From: Bacteroidota bacterium
Lineage (GTDB): Bacteria > Bacteroidota > Bacteroidia > B-17B0 > Aurantibacillaceae
Length of the DNA: 64,000 nt
Direction of reading: 5' to 3'
Assembly: GCA_003153315.1 (NCBI GenBank)
Contig: PLYA01000077.1
Coordinates: 2,527 to 66,526, forward strand
Shown: piece after piece, positions 43,001 to 50,191 of the stretch
Layout of the letters: the number at the start of each line of letters is the position of its first letter
How positions within the stretch are numbered: the first letter of the stretch is position 1
Translations under genes and position numbers: made by a program
The notes under the pieces: model-generated
What the model was told of the DNA's origin: nothing
Databases searched by the model: none
The model's input: only the letters and a program-made list of their open reading frames with translations

Positions 43001-43327
43001 TAATTGCTGTGTACTTACATTAAAACGAGTAACTCCTCCTGCCCAATGCCCGAACCAAATATTTCCATCTTTATCTTTAAATGAACAGGTTATCCAATCC
43101 TCTGCCAAGTTGGTAGCTTTTGTATAGGATACCCATTCCGTACCATTGTATTTAGAAAGCCCTGCAATAGTTCCCACAAACAGGTTCCCATCATTATCCT
43201 GTGTAATGCTTTGTATTTGATTTTGAACCAAACCTTGGTCCATACCATAATTAATAAAGCTGGTGGTTTGTGCATTTACTAAAATGCTAAGAAAAACCAT
43301 CCATATTATAAATATTTTCCCATTCAT
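40094..43327 (-). CDS. Two-component-regulator propeller sensor with SpoIIE/PP2C phosphatase output
   Basis: A 1077-aa sensor. A signal peptide (MNGKIFIIWMVFLSILVNAQ) leads into about 12-14 Reg_prop blades (GDLWFGTKAGATRF, NIWIGDNRGIEKF), two seven-blade propellers in the periplasm, followed by a Y_Y_Y domain (GDYTFKVRAYNNND), one membrane helix (TALFYLLIALVLVFSVFVF), a coiled coil, and a C-terminal SpoIIE-like phosphatase (VSGDFYWLK ... AAVDCTGHGVPGALLS ... MFSDGFADQFGG). In most Bacteroidota the propeller feeds a histidine kinase; here a protein phosphatase replaces it. It is 1 bp downstream of the coiled-coil gene, in an operon with a LytTR regulator. Confidence 0.92.
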   Translation of the reverse strand: MNGKIFIIWMVFLSILVNAQTTSFINYGMDQGLVQNQIQSITQDNDGNLFVGTIAGLSKYNGTEWVSYTKATNLAEDWITCSFKDKDGNIWFGHWAGGVTRFNVSTQQLENLNLEEYTKLKTIRAIIQDFTGKLWIATEGAGVFIFDAESKKMFALSNKDGLSSNTVYDICSDANKNMWMATDSGITVVNLTNSITNPASYTRITKTNGLFSKNITAIKYTSSNVLVIGSADAGIAMVSVSGNIKDWKSYLTKNQIVFNESSGLKSTFIKTIYEDNKKTIWVGTIGGGASIFNTKKNLFTEDAIKNGFFNTYSTRQGLNYFNVNAIYQDRENSIWIGTDLGLNQYRGDFMQTFDEADNLPNNIVWSVFADSENNIWMGTNNGLSKMTFSYERDGKIENHQLTQYNEKQGLTSNVILSSFQDSKGNMWFGTAFSGVCMLPKGTDKFKNYGVKDGLANEMVYTIAEDKTGDLWFGTKAGATRFNPNTNEFRNFTEADGLGGNHIYRIFKDSKGLLWIGALGGNLCVYDGATFKKYTEDDGLKQKFILCINEDKTHNLWFGCYGGGLFKYNGKTFTNYNKEQGLKTESPFSITIDNDNNIWIGDNRGIEKFDVKQNKFYHYGKNEGFNGVECNPNAACTDRKGNLWFGSIMGAVRFNPKEETPNTLAPITKVTGIKIQLQDAPFPADNIFTYKQNNITFKFIGVSLTSPDKIRYEYTLEGFDHGWIPAKALQEAVYTNLPAGDYTFKVRAYNNNDVCSEASSYKFKVKPPFWQTALFYLLIALVLVFSVFVFDRVRTRNLKLANALLENKVKERTEQLAVKNSELAEKNKNITDSIRYAKYIQNAILPKEETLKKYLRNYFILFKPKDIVSGDFYWLKQDGNNIYIAAVDCTGHGVPGALLSIEASNLLNTAFNADVNKTPAAILNRLDKLVEQSLHNKVDGIEIRDGMDLSICKLNFDTYTVEYAGAFNSIYLVRDNKLIEYDADNIYIGNNDVNKLYTNHTFKIEKDDVIYMFSDGFADQFGGDKGKKYKYRQMQQLLVLNNNKPMETQKEALETEFEHWRGNLEQVDDIIIIGIKIG

Positions 43328-43328
43328 A

Positions 43329-44651
43329 TTACTGTATGTTATATTGCGCTAATTCTTTTAAATAATTCTGTTCTTCAATTTCTTTATCATTTTTATAATA
43401 GTAGTTTAAACCCCATGTAAAACTTTCTCTTCGATATGTAATTTTATTAATTCCGTTAGAAATATTGTATGTGAAAGTGGTTTTGAAAGTCCCTTTTTCT
43501 ATATCAGAGCTAATACCTATAATGCCTGCGGGTTTATAATTTTTTACTTCCGGGAATTTTTTAATCAAAGAATACCTGATGTCTCTTTCATTAAAGGCAG
43601 TTTGTCTTATAAGTGTAAGCATTTCTTTGTTTTTAATACCGCTATTTAAAACCGCTTGTTTATTACGAGTTTTAGAGTCAAACATGACCTGTTCACTTTT
43701 AGCTTTTACTTCAGCTTCTTTTTTTAGTGTTTCTATTACTTCGGTAACTTGAGCTTTATTTTTCTCTTTTTTAAACTGGGATTCCTTTTCTGTACGCTCA
43801 TTTGTAGCTACAATTTTAAGTAAGTCACTCTCATAGGTAGCTCGTATGGCTTTATTTTGTTTTTCCTTTATATTTCGTTTTTCTTTATCAATAGTTAGCT
43901 GAACTTCTTCTGATGCCATAGATTGTTTTGATTCAGTTTCTTGTGAGGCAATTTGATTCCTTGAATCATTCTTGTTTTTATCGGGGCGAGCTTTTTCATC
44001 AGCCAGTTTTTTTATGCGATCGGCTTCTTCCTGTGCATGTCTTTGTGCATCAGCTAACTGTTGTTGCCTTTCTTTCTCTTCGGCATCTCGTTTTCTTTGT
44101 TCGGCTTCCAGTTTCAGTTTAGCATCCAGTTCTTTCTTTTCTTTTTCGGCAGCAAGCTGCATATCTCGTTTTTTTATCTCTTCCGGGTCTACATATAACT
44201 TCTCTAAAAAATCCTGCCCATAAGTTTCATCATCTCTAAAGGTCTTCTTACCATCGTAATTTATTTTTGAAAAAGGGTTTTTAAAACTACCATAATTGAT
44301 GCTTGGATTGTTATATTCAAAAAAAGGTACTTCTCCGTCATAAATAGGAAAAATACTTTTATCGGCAGGACATTTGGATGCGTATATCATCAGGTACATA
44401 TCAGCTGACCCTGGATAAGAATAAGTAACTTTGTAATCTACGCCAAAATCTAAGAAAAACTGATATTTGCCATTTTTACTGGTAGTTAGCTCTGTAACTT
44501 TTACACTTCCTTTATATACGGCTATATTTGCCCCTTTAAGCGGTTGGTGATTTTTAATGCAACGCCCGTCAAACTCCAAATAACCTTTCTCTTGCGAGAA
44601 TATACTCAGGCTAAAGAAAAGGAAACATAGAAGACAGGTAAATTTCTGCAT
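43329..44651 (-). CDS. Secreted coiled-coil protein with N-terminal regulatory-like beta domain
   Basis: 440 aa with signal peptide MQKFTCLLCFLFFSLSIFSQ. Residues ~25-105 resemble a CarboxypepD_reg-like beta-sandwich (YLEFDGRCIKNHQPLKGANIAVYKG...TTSKNGKYQFFLDFG). Residues ~165-330 form a long charged coiled coil rich in Lys/Glu/Gln (KELDAKLKLEAEQRKRDAEEKERQQQ). The C-terminal ~75 residues look globular (RYSLIKKFPEVKNYKPAGIIG). Probably anchors in or spans the periplasm. It is followed after 1 bp by the propeller-SpoIIE gene, so it is likely part of the same signalling unit, e.g. a partner or ligand-binding protein. Family unknown. Confidence 0.7.
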   Translation of the reverse strand: MQKFTCLLCFLFFSLSIFSQEKGYLEFDGRCIKNHQPLKGANIAVYKGSVKVTELTTSKNGKYQFFLDFGVDYKVTYSYPGSADMYLMIYASKCPADKSIFPIYDGEVPFFEYNNPSINYGSFKNPFSKINYDGKKTFRDDETYGQDFLEKLYVDPEEIKKRDMQLAAEKEKKELDAKLKLEAEQRKRDAEEKERQQQLADAQRHAQEEADRIKKLADEKARPDKNKNDSRNQIASQETESKQSMASEEVQLTIDKEKRNIKEKQNKAIRATYESDLLKIVATNERTEKESQFKKEKNKAQVTEVIETLKKEAEVKAKSEQVMFDSKTRNKQAVLNSGIKNKEMLTLIRQTAFNERDIRYSLIKKFPEVKNYKPAGIIGISSDIEKGTFKTTFTYNISNGINKITYRRESFTWGLNYYYKNDKEIEEQNYLKELAQYNIQ

Positions 44652-44703
44652 AATAAAAACCGACTGAAATTAAGTAATAAAAGCGAGTGGCGCAAAAGCA
44701 ACA

Positions 44704-45447
44704 TTAAACGTTTTTAAGAGCTTCTAAAAACTCATCTTTCTTGCGGCGGGCAACTTCTATCTTTGTTTCATCTCTCATAATGGCAAATCCTTCCTTTTCA
44801 TAACGCGCCACATATTTTACATTAACCAAATGGTGGCGGTGGATACGTACAAATTCCTTTTCAGACAATAACTCTTCATAATGTTTTAGTCCGTAGGCAA
44901 CCAAAAATCTTTTACTATTGGCCATAAAAAACATGGTATAACTTCCCTCTGCCTCGCATCGTATGATATCTTTGGTATATACCATTTCATAAGCCGTTCC
45001 GGTGGGCAGGGTTATTTTTTGGTAGCTATTGCTGCTTTCTCTTAAATTATCTAACAGTTGGGTTAAGTTTTCCACAGTATTCAGGTTGCTTTTTTTCTGA
45101 ACAAGTTTATTTACCGCTTCCTTTAGTTCTTCAACATCAATAGGTTTTAAAAGATAATCTAATGCAGAGTATTTTATGGCTTTAATAGCATGTTTATCTG
45201 TAGCTGTAGTAAAAATAACATCAAAAGTAATGGGTGATAATTTCTCTAACAAATCAAAGCCCGTACCATCAGGCATAGTAATATCCAAAAAAACAATATC
45301 GGGCTTATGGGTTTGAATTTCTTCTAAGGCCTTTTTTACATTAGCAGCAGTGGCTACCACTTCAATATCTTTGCAGTACTTATGTATTAAAGAGTTTAGT
45401 AACTGGCGACTTTTTGTTTCATCTTCAACAAGTATAGCTGTAATCAT
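44704..45447 (-). CDS. LytTR-family response regulator
   Basis: 247 aa. The N-terminal receiver domain has the phosphorylation pocket: acidic pair VEDE near residue 8, phospho-Asp in DIVFLDITMPDGTG near 55, Thr in FTTATDKHA near 82 and Lys in LLKPIDVEE near 103. The C-terminal LytTR DNA-binding domain includes IIRCEAEGSYTMFF near 162 and FVRIHRHHLVNVKYV near 205. Such regulators bind repeat-containing promoters. There is no histidine kinase nearby; the next two genes on the strand are a coiled-coil protein (52 bp later) and a propeller-SpoIIE sensor. Operon position suggests they work together. Confidence 0.95.
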   Translation of the reverse strand: MITAILVEDETKSRQLLNSLIHKYCKDIEVVATAANVKKALEEIQTHKPDIVFLDITMPDGTGFDLLEKLSPITFDVIFTTATDKHAIKAIKYSALDYLLKPIDVEELKEAVNKLVQKKSNLNTVENLTQLLDNLRESSNSYQKITLPTGTAYEMVYTKDIIRCEAEGSYTMFFMANSKRFLVAYGLKHYEELLSEKEFVRIHRHHLVNVKYVARYEKEGFAIMRDETKIEVARRKKDEFLEALKNV

Positions 45448-45496
45448 ATGTAGTAAATTTAAGGCTCAAAGTACAAAATAATAACATAATGTTTTT

Positions 45497-45527
45497 TTGA
45501 ACTAATAAAAAATAAGAACTATTTTCG
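45497..45527 (+). promoter_or_regulatory. Promoter of tRNA-Leu (TTG ... TATTTTCG)
   Basis: A -33 TTG lies 20 bp before TATTTTCG, which has one mismatch to TAnnTTTG. The box ends 19 bp before the tRNA. rbfA may share this transcript or have its own weak promoter. Confidence 0.5.
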
Positions 45528-45546
45528 CAGTCCAATTTTAATGAAT

Positions 45547-45630
45547 GCCCGGATGGCGGAATTGGTAGACGCGCTGGTCTCAAACACCAGTATCTTCACG
45601 GATATGTCGGTTCGACCCCGACTTCGGGTA
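45547..45630 (+). tRNA. tRNA-Leu (anticodon CAA)
   Basis: An 84-nt class II tRNA. The acceptor stem GCCCGGA pairs with TTCGGGT with G-U pairs at the ends, followed by discriminator A. The anticodon stem CTGGT/ACCAG encloses the loop CTCAAAC, so the anticodon is CAA and reads UUG. A long variable arm (TATCTTCACGGATA) and the T arm GTCGG-TTCGACC-CCGAC complete it. CCA is not encoded. Confidence 0.96.
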
Positions 45631-45641
45631 CAATAATTAAG

Positions 45642-45669
45642 AAGCTATCAGAAATGATGGCTTTTTTTT
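45642..45669 (+). terminator. Terminator after tRNA-Leu
   Basis: AAGCTATCA pairs with TGATGGCTT (one wobble) over a GAAA loop, followed by a run of nine T. It separates the tRNA from rbfA. Confidence 0.75.
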
Positions 45670-45702
45670 TCAGTATCTTTAAGACTTTAATTTTATCATT
45701 AA

Positions 45703-46038
45703 ATGGAAAGTATCAGGCAAAGTAAAGTAGGTAAGTTAATTCAGAAAGAACTTGCCGAAATATTCAGAAGTGAAGCAAAGAACCTATTTGGTGGAGCTTT
45801 TATTACGGTTACCGTGGTGCGTCTTACGCCCGATATGGGCTTGGCAAAGGTTTATCTTAGCATCATGGATAAGAATAAAGAAAATATATTAAAGAACGTT
45901 ACCCTGCATGTAAAAGAAATCCGCAAGCGTTTGGGCAATATGGTTGGTAAACAATTACGGATTACTCCAGACCTCGTTTTTTATATCGATGATTCGCTGG
46001 ATTATGCCATGAAAATAGAAGAACTTCTTAAAAAATAA
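45703..46038 (+). CDS. rbfA: Ribosome-binding factor A
   Basis: A 111-aa KH-like factor for late maturation of the 30S subunit. It starts MESIRQSKVGKLIQKELAEIF and has the family's ITVTVVRLTPDMGLAKVYLSI near residue 36, VKEIRKRLGNMVGKQLRITPDLVFYIDDSLDYAMKIEELL at the end, i.e. the full fold. Length matches. It follows the tRNA-Leu terminator and precedes the LolC/E-like permease by 60 bp. Confidence 0.95.
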   Translation: MESIRQSKVGKLIQKELAEIFRSEAKNLFGGAFITVTVVRLTPDMGLAKVYLSIMDKNKENILKNVTLHVKEIRKRLGNMVGKQLRITPDLVFYIDDSLDYAMKIEELLKK

Positions 46039-46098
46039 TTCTTGACCCGAGCCTTTGGCGAACACCATGATACCATACTATACTAAAAGAAAGCGATC

Positions 46099-47322
46099 AT
46101 GAACGTTGCTCTTTATATAGCACGGAGGTATTTTGTTGCAAAAAAATCTACCAATGCCATAACCATTATCAGTTGGATTTCAGTATTGGCCATTGCCGTT
46201 GGAACAAGTGCTTTAATTATCATCCTTTCTGGGATGAATGGTTTAACCGGATTGGTGCAAACACTTTACAACTCTTTCAATCCTGATATTAAAATTACTG
46301 CTGTTAGCGGAAAAGTATTTACGGCCGATGATAAATATATTACGCAACTAAAAAGTATAAACGGTGTAGCTTATATAAGCAGAACCCTGGATGATAACAT
46401 GTTGCTTAAATATAACGACCAGTTACAAATTACGCATATAAAAGGTGTAGATGAGAATTTTACTGCCGTTACCCGTTTTGACACCTTGATTGCAGAAGGA
46501 AATTTTATTTCTGAACAAGCCAAACAACACGATTTGGTTTTAGGCAAAGGTGTGGCTTTCCGTTTAGGTGTTGGGTTGCATACTAACTTTACGCCTGTTT
46601 GTGTGTTTTGCCCTAAACGTGGAAACAATTCAGGCATAAATCCCGAGGATGCTTTTAATGAAGAGAAATGTTACCCATCAGGTTTCTTTACCATTAATGA
46701 TGATTTTGATTTTACCTATGGCTTAATTTCATACGAAGTTGCGCGAGATTTACTGCAATACCCTGTCAATAGCGTTAGCGCTTTGGAAATTGCTTTAAAA
46801 CCTAATGCCGATGCAGATGTAATTAAAAAAGAAATTCAAAAAGCTACCGGAGATAAGTTTATTATAAAGAATAAGTATGAGCAGAATGATGTGCTTTTTA
46901 AAACCCTTAAAACAGAAAAACTCTGGACATTTATTATTCTTGCCTTCGTACTGCTTATTGCCACTTTTAATATTATTGGTGCGCTAACCATGCTTATCAT
47001 CGAAAAGAAGAAAGATGTAAAAACCCTTTCTGCCATGGGTGCTGATGTTAACCTAATCCGTAAAATATTTATGACGGAAGGATTAATGATAATTTTTATC
47101 GGTTCTTTTATAGGTATTTTATTAGGATATGTTTTATGCTTACTACAACAACATTATGGATTTGTAACTTTTGAAGAAGGTTACATTGTAGATGCTTATC
47201 CAATTGATGTGCGCTTTAGTGATTTTGTTTTAATTATGGCTACGGTGCTTGGTGCAGGTTTTATTGCTGCTATTTATCCGGTAAGGGTATTTACCAAGCA
47301 AAATCTTTTATTGCAGGATTAA
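46099..47322 (+). CDS. FtsX-type ABC permease (LolC/LolE-like lipoprotein release)
   Basis: 407 aa with the MacB/FtsX layout: one membrane helix at residues ~20-45 (NAITIISWISVLAIAVGTSALIIIL), a large periplasmic domain (46-265), and three helices at the C-terminus (LWTFIILAFVLLIATFNIIGALTML, GLMIIFIGSFIGILLGYVLCL, FVLIMATVLGAGFIAAIYPV). The N-terminal YIARRYFVAKKSTNAI is typical of LolC/LolE in Bacteroidota, which extract lipoproteins from the inner membrane with LolD. The ATPase is not adjacent. The periplasmic domain has a CVFC and one further Cys, which may be a disulphide. Convergent with ykgJ. Confidence 0.9.
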   Translation: MNVALYIARRYFVAKKSTNAITIISWISVLAIAVGTSALIIILSGMNGLTGLVQTLYNSFNPDIKITAVSGKVFTADDKYITQLKSINGVAYISRTLDDNMLLKYNDQLQITHIKGVDENFTAVTRFDTLIAEGNFISEQAKQHDLVLGKGVAFRLGVGLHTNFTPVCVFCPKRGNNSGINPEDAFNEEKCYPSGFFTINDDFDFTYGLISYEVARDLLQYPVNSVSALEIALKPNADADVIKKEIQKATGDKFIIKNKYEQNDVLFKTLKTEKLWTFIILAFVLLIATFNIIGALTMLIIEKKKDVKTLSAMGADVNLIRKIFMTEGLMIIFIGSFIGILLGYVLCLLQQHYGFVTFEEGYIVDAYPIDVRFSDFVLIMATVLGAGFIAAIYPVRVFTKQNLLLQD

Positions 47323-47326
47323 TTAT

Positions 47327-47812
47327 TTACCCTAATTTTTCTTTTACCTCTTCTACAATCTTCAGTACTGCCGGACATACTAAGGTGTTTTTGTAGGTTA
47401 AATCTAAAATCTGGTGCATGTTCTTTCGATTAGTATGAGGATATTCTCTGCAGGCAGTAGGGCGGTCTTCATATACGCTGCAATAATTATCGGCTCCTAA
47501 AAACGGACAAGGGGCTTGTTTCAGCACGTAATCTTTATCCTCGTCTATCTTTAAATATTTCTCTATAAATTCAAATGGTTTCATGCGCAGGCGTTTAGCC
47601 ACTCGTTCAATATCTTTCTGGTAAAAAATGGGGCTGGTGGTTTTACAGCAGTTAGCACAAGTAAGGCAATCTATCTGCTCGAAAACTTCTTCATGCGCAG
47701 CATGAAAAACATCATCCAAATTACGGATTTTCTTTTGCTTAATCTTTTTAAGGAAAGCTTTGTTGGAAGCACTTTGTGATTTAGATTTTTCGGAGAACGA
47801 CTCTAAATCCAT
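47327..47812 (-). CDS. YkgJ-family cysteine cluster protein
   Basis: 161 aa with the CxxCxxCC cluster QIDCLTCANCCKTTSP near residue 50 and a second set, CPFLGADNYCSVYEDRPTACREYPHT near 103-130, ending with a CPAV cysteine. These are the hallmarks of the UPF0153/YkgJ family, which probably binds an Fe-S cluster or zinc; function is unknown. Its start overlaps the stop of the FtsB-like gene by one base (TAATG), indicating translational coupling. Confidence 0.93.
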   Translation of the reverse strand: MDLESFSEKSKSQSASNKAFLKKIKQKKIRNLDDVFHAAHEEVFEQIDCLTCANCCKTTSPIFYQKDIERVAKRLRMKPFEFIEKYLKIDEDKDYVLKQAPCPFLGADNYCSVYEDRPTACREYPHTNRKNMHQILDLTYKNTLVCPAVLKIVEEVKEKLG

Positions 47813-48108
47813 TATTTTTTCACGATAACAAACACATCTTCGTTATCCCTTTTCATCAGATATGTTTCGCGGGCAAACTTTTCCAGACTTTTCTGGTTAG
47901 TATTTAACTCTTCAATAGCCTGATTATTGGACTTAATTTCATGTAAATAATAGTCCCGCTCTTTCTCCAATTTTAAAACCTGCTGCTTTAAATCGTATTG
48001 CGTAAAAATATCATTCCTGTCAAAAAAGGTAAGCCATACCGCTAAACCCACAACGGTAATAAGGTATTTGTTGGTTATAACTTTAATTATTTTCTTGAAG
48101 AGAATCAT
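47812..48108 (-). CDS. FtsB/DivIC-like septum formation initiator
   Basis: A 98-aa single-pass protein. One membrane helix (YLITVVGLAVWLTFF) is followed by a periplasmic coiled coil (LKQQVLKLEKERDYYLHEIKSNNQAIEELNTN) and the conserved tail LEKFARETYLMKRDNEDVFVIVKK, a typical DivIC/FtsB ending. It links division proteins FtsL/FtsQ at the septum. Its stop overlaps the YkgJ start by one base. Confidence 0.92.
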   Translation of the reverse strand: MILFKKIIKVITNKYLITVVGLAVWLTFFDRNDIFTQYDLKQQVLKLEKERDYYLHEIKSNNQAIEELNTNQKSLEKFARETYLMKRDNEDVFVIVKK

Positions 48109-48135
48109 ATACTACAAAGATATATTTTAAAGAGT

Positions 48136-48171
48136 CCTTTTATTAAATCAAATCATTTCTTTATTAAAAGG
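48136..48171 (-). terminator. Hairpin terminator of the DUF922-like gene
   Basis: CCTTTTATTAAA pairs with TTTATTAAAAGG with one mismatch over a 12-nt loop. It lies 7 bp past the stop at 48178. Confidence 0.55.
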
Positions 48172-48177
48172 CCTTTG

Positions 48178-48747
48178 TTAAAAAACCTTCTTCAACCTGA
48201 CTTCTGTATTTTGATAGGTGGCCAAGCTTTCAATATCGGCATCTATCTTTTTTATCCAGGTATGCTGCTCATCGTGTGCCATAGAGTAATCAGTGTCTTC
48301 ATCATATTTATCCTGAAAGGCATCCATTTCCTTATCAATAATGGTATACAAAGAATCAAGTTTTTGTTCCGCATCATTCTTATCCTTCACTTTTATCTCA
48401 TTCAATTGCTTTCTAAGCTTTCTGGCATAAAGTTCTACAATATCAAAATGCCTTTGTTCATGAGCTAATAATGCATCATCAATATAACTGTTTTTCCATG
48501 AATCTTTAGGATAAAATACTGCTTTTACACTTGCTACGATATTTTTATCCGCATTTATATAAATAGTTCTATACATGCTATAAACGGTAGAGGCTGCGGC
48601 AAAACGTTTTTGTTTTTTGCCTTTGTAATCATCCCAGGTAAGGCGACGACCTTTTTGCCAGAACATTTTTTCTTCATTTCCATCGTCTTGTGTGAAAGAT
48701 GTGTTGGAGCAACTAACCAATAAAAGCAAGGCAATATAAAGGCGCAT
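48178..48747 (-). CDS. Secreted DUF922-like putative zinc protease
   Basis: 189 aa with signal peptide MRLYIALLLLVSCSNTSFTQ. The core DDALLAHEQRHFDIVELYARKLRKQL near residue 95 has HExxH (HEQRH), the zinc-protease motif, in the context of DUF922 (putative secreted Zn-dependent protease). WQKGRRLTWDDYKGKK near 30 is the family's other conserved stretch. Proteolytic activity is inferred from the motif only. It is 6 bp downstream of the O-methyltransferase gene on the same strand, and terminated by the hairpin at 48136. Confidence 0.82.
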   Translation of the reverse strand: MRLYIALLLLVSCSNTSFTQDDGNEEKMFWQKGRRLTWDDYKGKKQKRFAAASTVYSMYRTIYINADKNIVASVKAVFYPKDSWKNSYIDDALLAHEQRHFDIVELYARKLRKQLNEIKVKDKNDAEQKLDSLYTIIDKEMDAFQDKYDEDTDYSMAHDEQHTWIKKIDADIESLATYQNTEVRLKKVF

Positions 48748-48753
48748 TTTATT

Positions 48754-49395
48754 CTACTTTTTCCTTATTAAGGTAATGCCATCTCTTAATGGAAGCATTA
48801 CTTTTTCTACTCGGTTATCTTTGGCAATCTTTTCGTTAAAGGCTTGCAGAGCAAGGGTATCTTTATCTTTATTGGCAGCCAAATCAAGTATTTTACCACT
48901 CCACAAAACATTATCTGCCATAATTACTCCGCCACTGTTTAGTTTATCAAACACCAAATCGTAATATAGAGAGTAATTGTTTTTATCGGCATCTATAAAA
49001 ACTAAATCTATCCCGTTTGGTAGCTGTGGTATAAGCGTTACAGCGTTATCTATTCTGAAATCTATTTTGTTTTTATATACGGATTTATCAAAGAAGGTTT
49101 TAGCCAGTAGGGCTGTTTCGGGATTAATATCAATGGTAATTAACTTTCCCTTTTCTGTTAAACCTTTGGCAAGGCATAGTGCCGAATAACCTGTAAAAGT
49201 ACCAATCTCAAGGATGTAGTTGGGTTTAATAAATTGCGATAGGAATGATAAAAAAATCCCCTGCAAATGACCGCTAAGCATGCGGGGTTGGGTTGTTTTT
49301 AAATGCGTTTGGCGGTTAAGTTCTTTAAGCAGCTCATCTTCTGCATCGCTGTGTTGCAGGCAATAGGTATTTAATTCTTCTGATATGAATTCCAT
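48754..49395 (-). CDS. Class I SAM-dependent O-methyltransferase
   Basis: A 213-aa methyltransferase of the catechol/caffeoyl-CoA O-methyltransferase (Methyltransf_3) family. The SAM motif is YILEIGTFTGYSALCLAKGL near residue 58, LITIDINPE near 85 is motif II, and IDLVFIDADKNNY near 128 gives the metal-binding Asp pair, with GGVIMADNVLWSGKI near 150. It needs Mg2+ and would methylate a catechol-like hydroxyl. The natural substrate is unknown. Divergent from gmk. Confidence 0.93.
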   Translation of the reverse strand: MEFISEELNTYCLQHSDAEDELLKELNRQTHLKTTQPRMLSGHLQGIFLSFLSQFIKPNYILEIGTFTGYSALCLAKGLTEKGKLITIDINPETALLAKTFFDKSVYKNKIDFRIDNAVTLIPQLPNGIDLVFIDADKNNYSLYYDLVFDKLNSGGVIMADNVLWSGKILDLAANKDKDTLALQAFNEKIAKDNRVEKVMLPLRDGITLIRKK

Positions 49396-49450
49396 AACAC
49401 AAATATAAAAAAATGCGCGAGGTGGTAGCTGCGCAGATAAATATTTCCTC

Positions 49451-49458
49451 TATCTTTG
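49451..49458 (+). promoter_or_regulatory. -7 box (TATCTTTG) almost abutting the gmk start
   Basis: An exact TAnnTTTG match that ends only 3 bp before the ATG at 49462. The predicted first transcribed base is at or beside the start codon, so the mRNA may be leaderless. Confidence 0.55.
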
Positions 49459-49461
49459 CAC

Positions 49462-50034
49462 ATGCCGGAAGGAAAACTTATTATATTTTCTGCCCCCTCA
49501 GGCTCAGGTAAAACAACCCTGGTGAGGCATTTGGTGGCAGTAATGCCCGATAAACTCCAGTTTTCTATTTCCGCCACCAGCCGTGCTAAAAGAGGTGCCG
49601 AAGAGCACGGTAAAGACTACCTCTATTTAACCTTCGAAGAATTTAAGCAAAAGATTGCAGACGGCGATTTTTTAGAGTGGGAAGAAGTATATCCAGGTAC
49701 CTATTACGGTACGCTTAAGAGCGAAGTTGAGCGCATTTGGGCAACAGGTAAAAACGTTATTTTTGATATTGATGTGCAAGGCGGATTAAACTTAAAATAT
49801 CATTTTAAGGATAAGGCTTTAGCTGTTTTTGTAATGCCGCCCTCAATAAAGATATTGGAAGAGCGTTTAAATTCACGCCAGACGGATAGCCCAGAAAGTA
49901 TTGCCCTACGAGTGGAAAAAGCAGAAAAGGAACTGCAAACTGCCAAGCTTTTTGATTGCTTTATTCTTAATGAACATCTAGAAACCGCCTGTAAAGAAGC
50001 TGAAAGACTGGTAGGTGATTTTTTAAAGAAGTAA
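49462..50034 (+). CDS. gmk: Guanylate kinase
   Basis: 190 aa from the ATG at 49462 (MPEGKLIIFSAPSGSGKTT); the track's TTG two codons earlier lies in the promoter box. The P-loop SAPSGSGKTT at residue 10, ISATSRAKRGAEEHGKDYLYLT near 38 (GMP binding) and FDIDVQGGLNLK near 98 are typical, and length suits the family. It phosphorylates GMP to GDP in the cytoplasm. Followed by a non-coding region with array C. Confidence 0.97.
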   Translation: MPEGKLIIFSAPSGSGKTTLVRHLVAVMPDKLQFSISATSRAKRGAEEHGKDYLYLTFEEFKQKIADGDFLEWEEVYPGTYYGTLKSEVERIWATGKNVIFDIDVQGGLNLKYHFKDKALAVFVMPPSIKILEERLNSRQTDSPESIALRVEKAEKELQTAKLFDCFILNEHLETACKEAERLVGDFLKK

Positions 50035-50191
50035 AATCTTTATTGTTTGGGCTTTCCCCCACCGCAGGTGGGGTTGGGCTTTACACGCTGCATGGCAGCT
50101 TGCTATCAAATGCCTTTTTGGTATTCAGCGATACCGATAAAAATAATAAAGACGCTAAGGGTAAAAAGGCAAAAATTGCTTGTTTTAGGGC

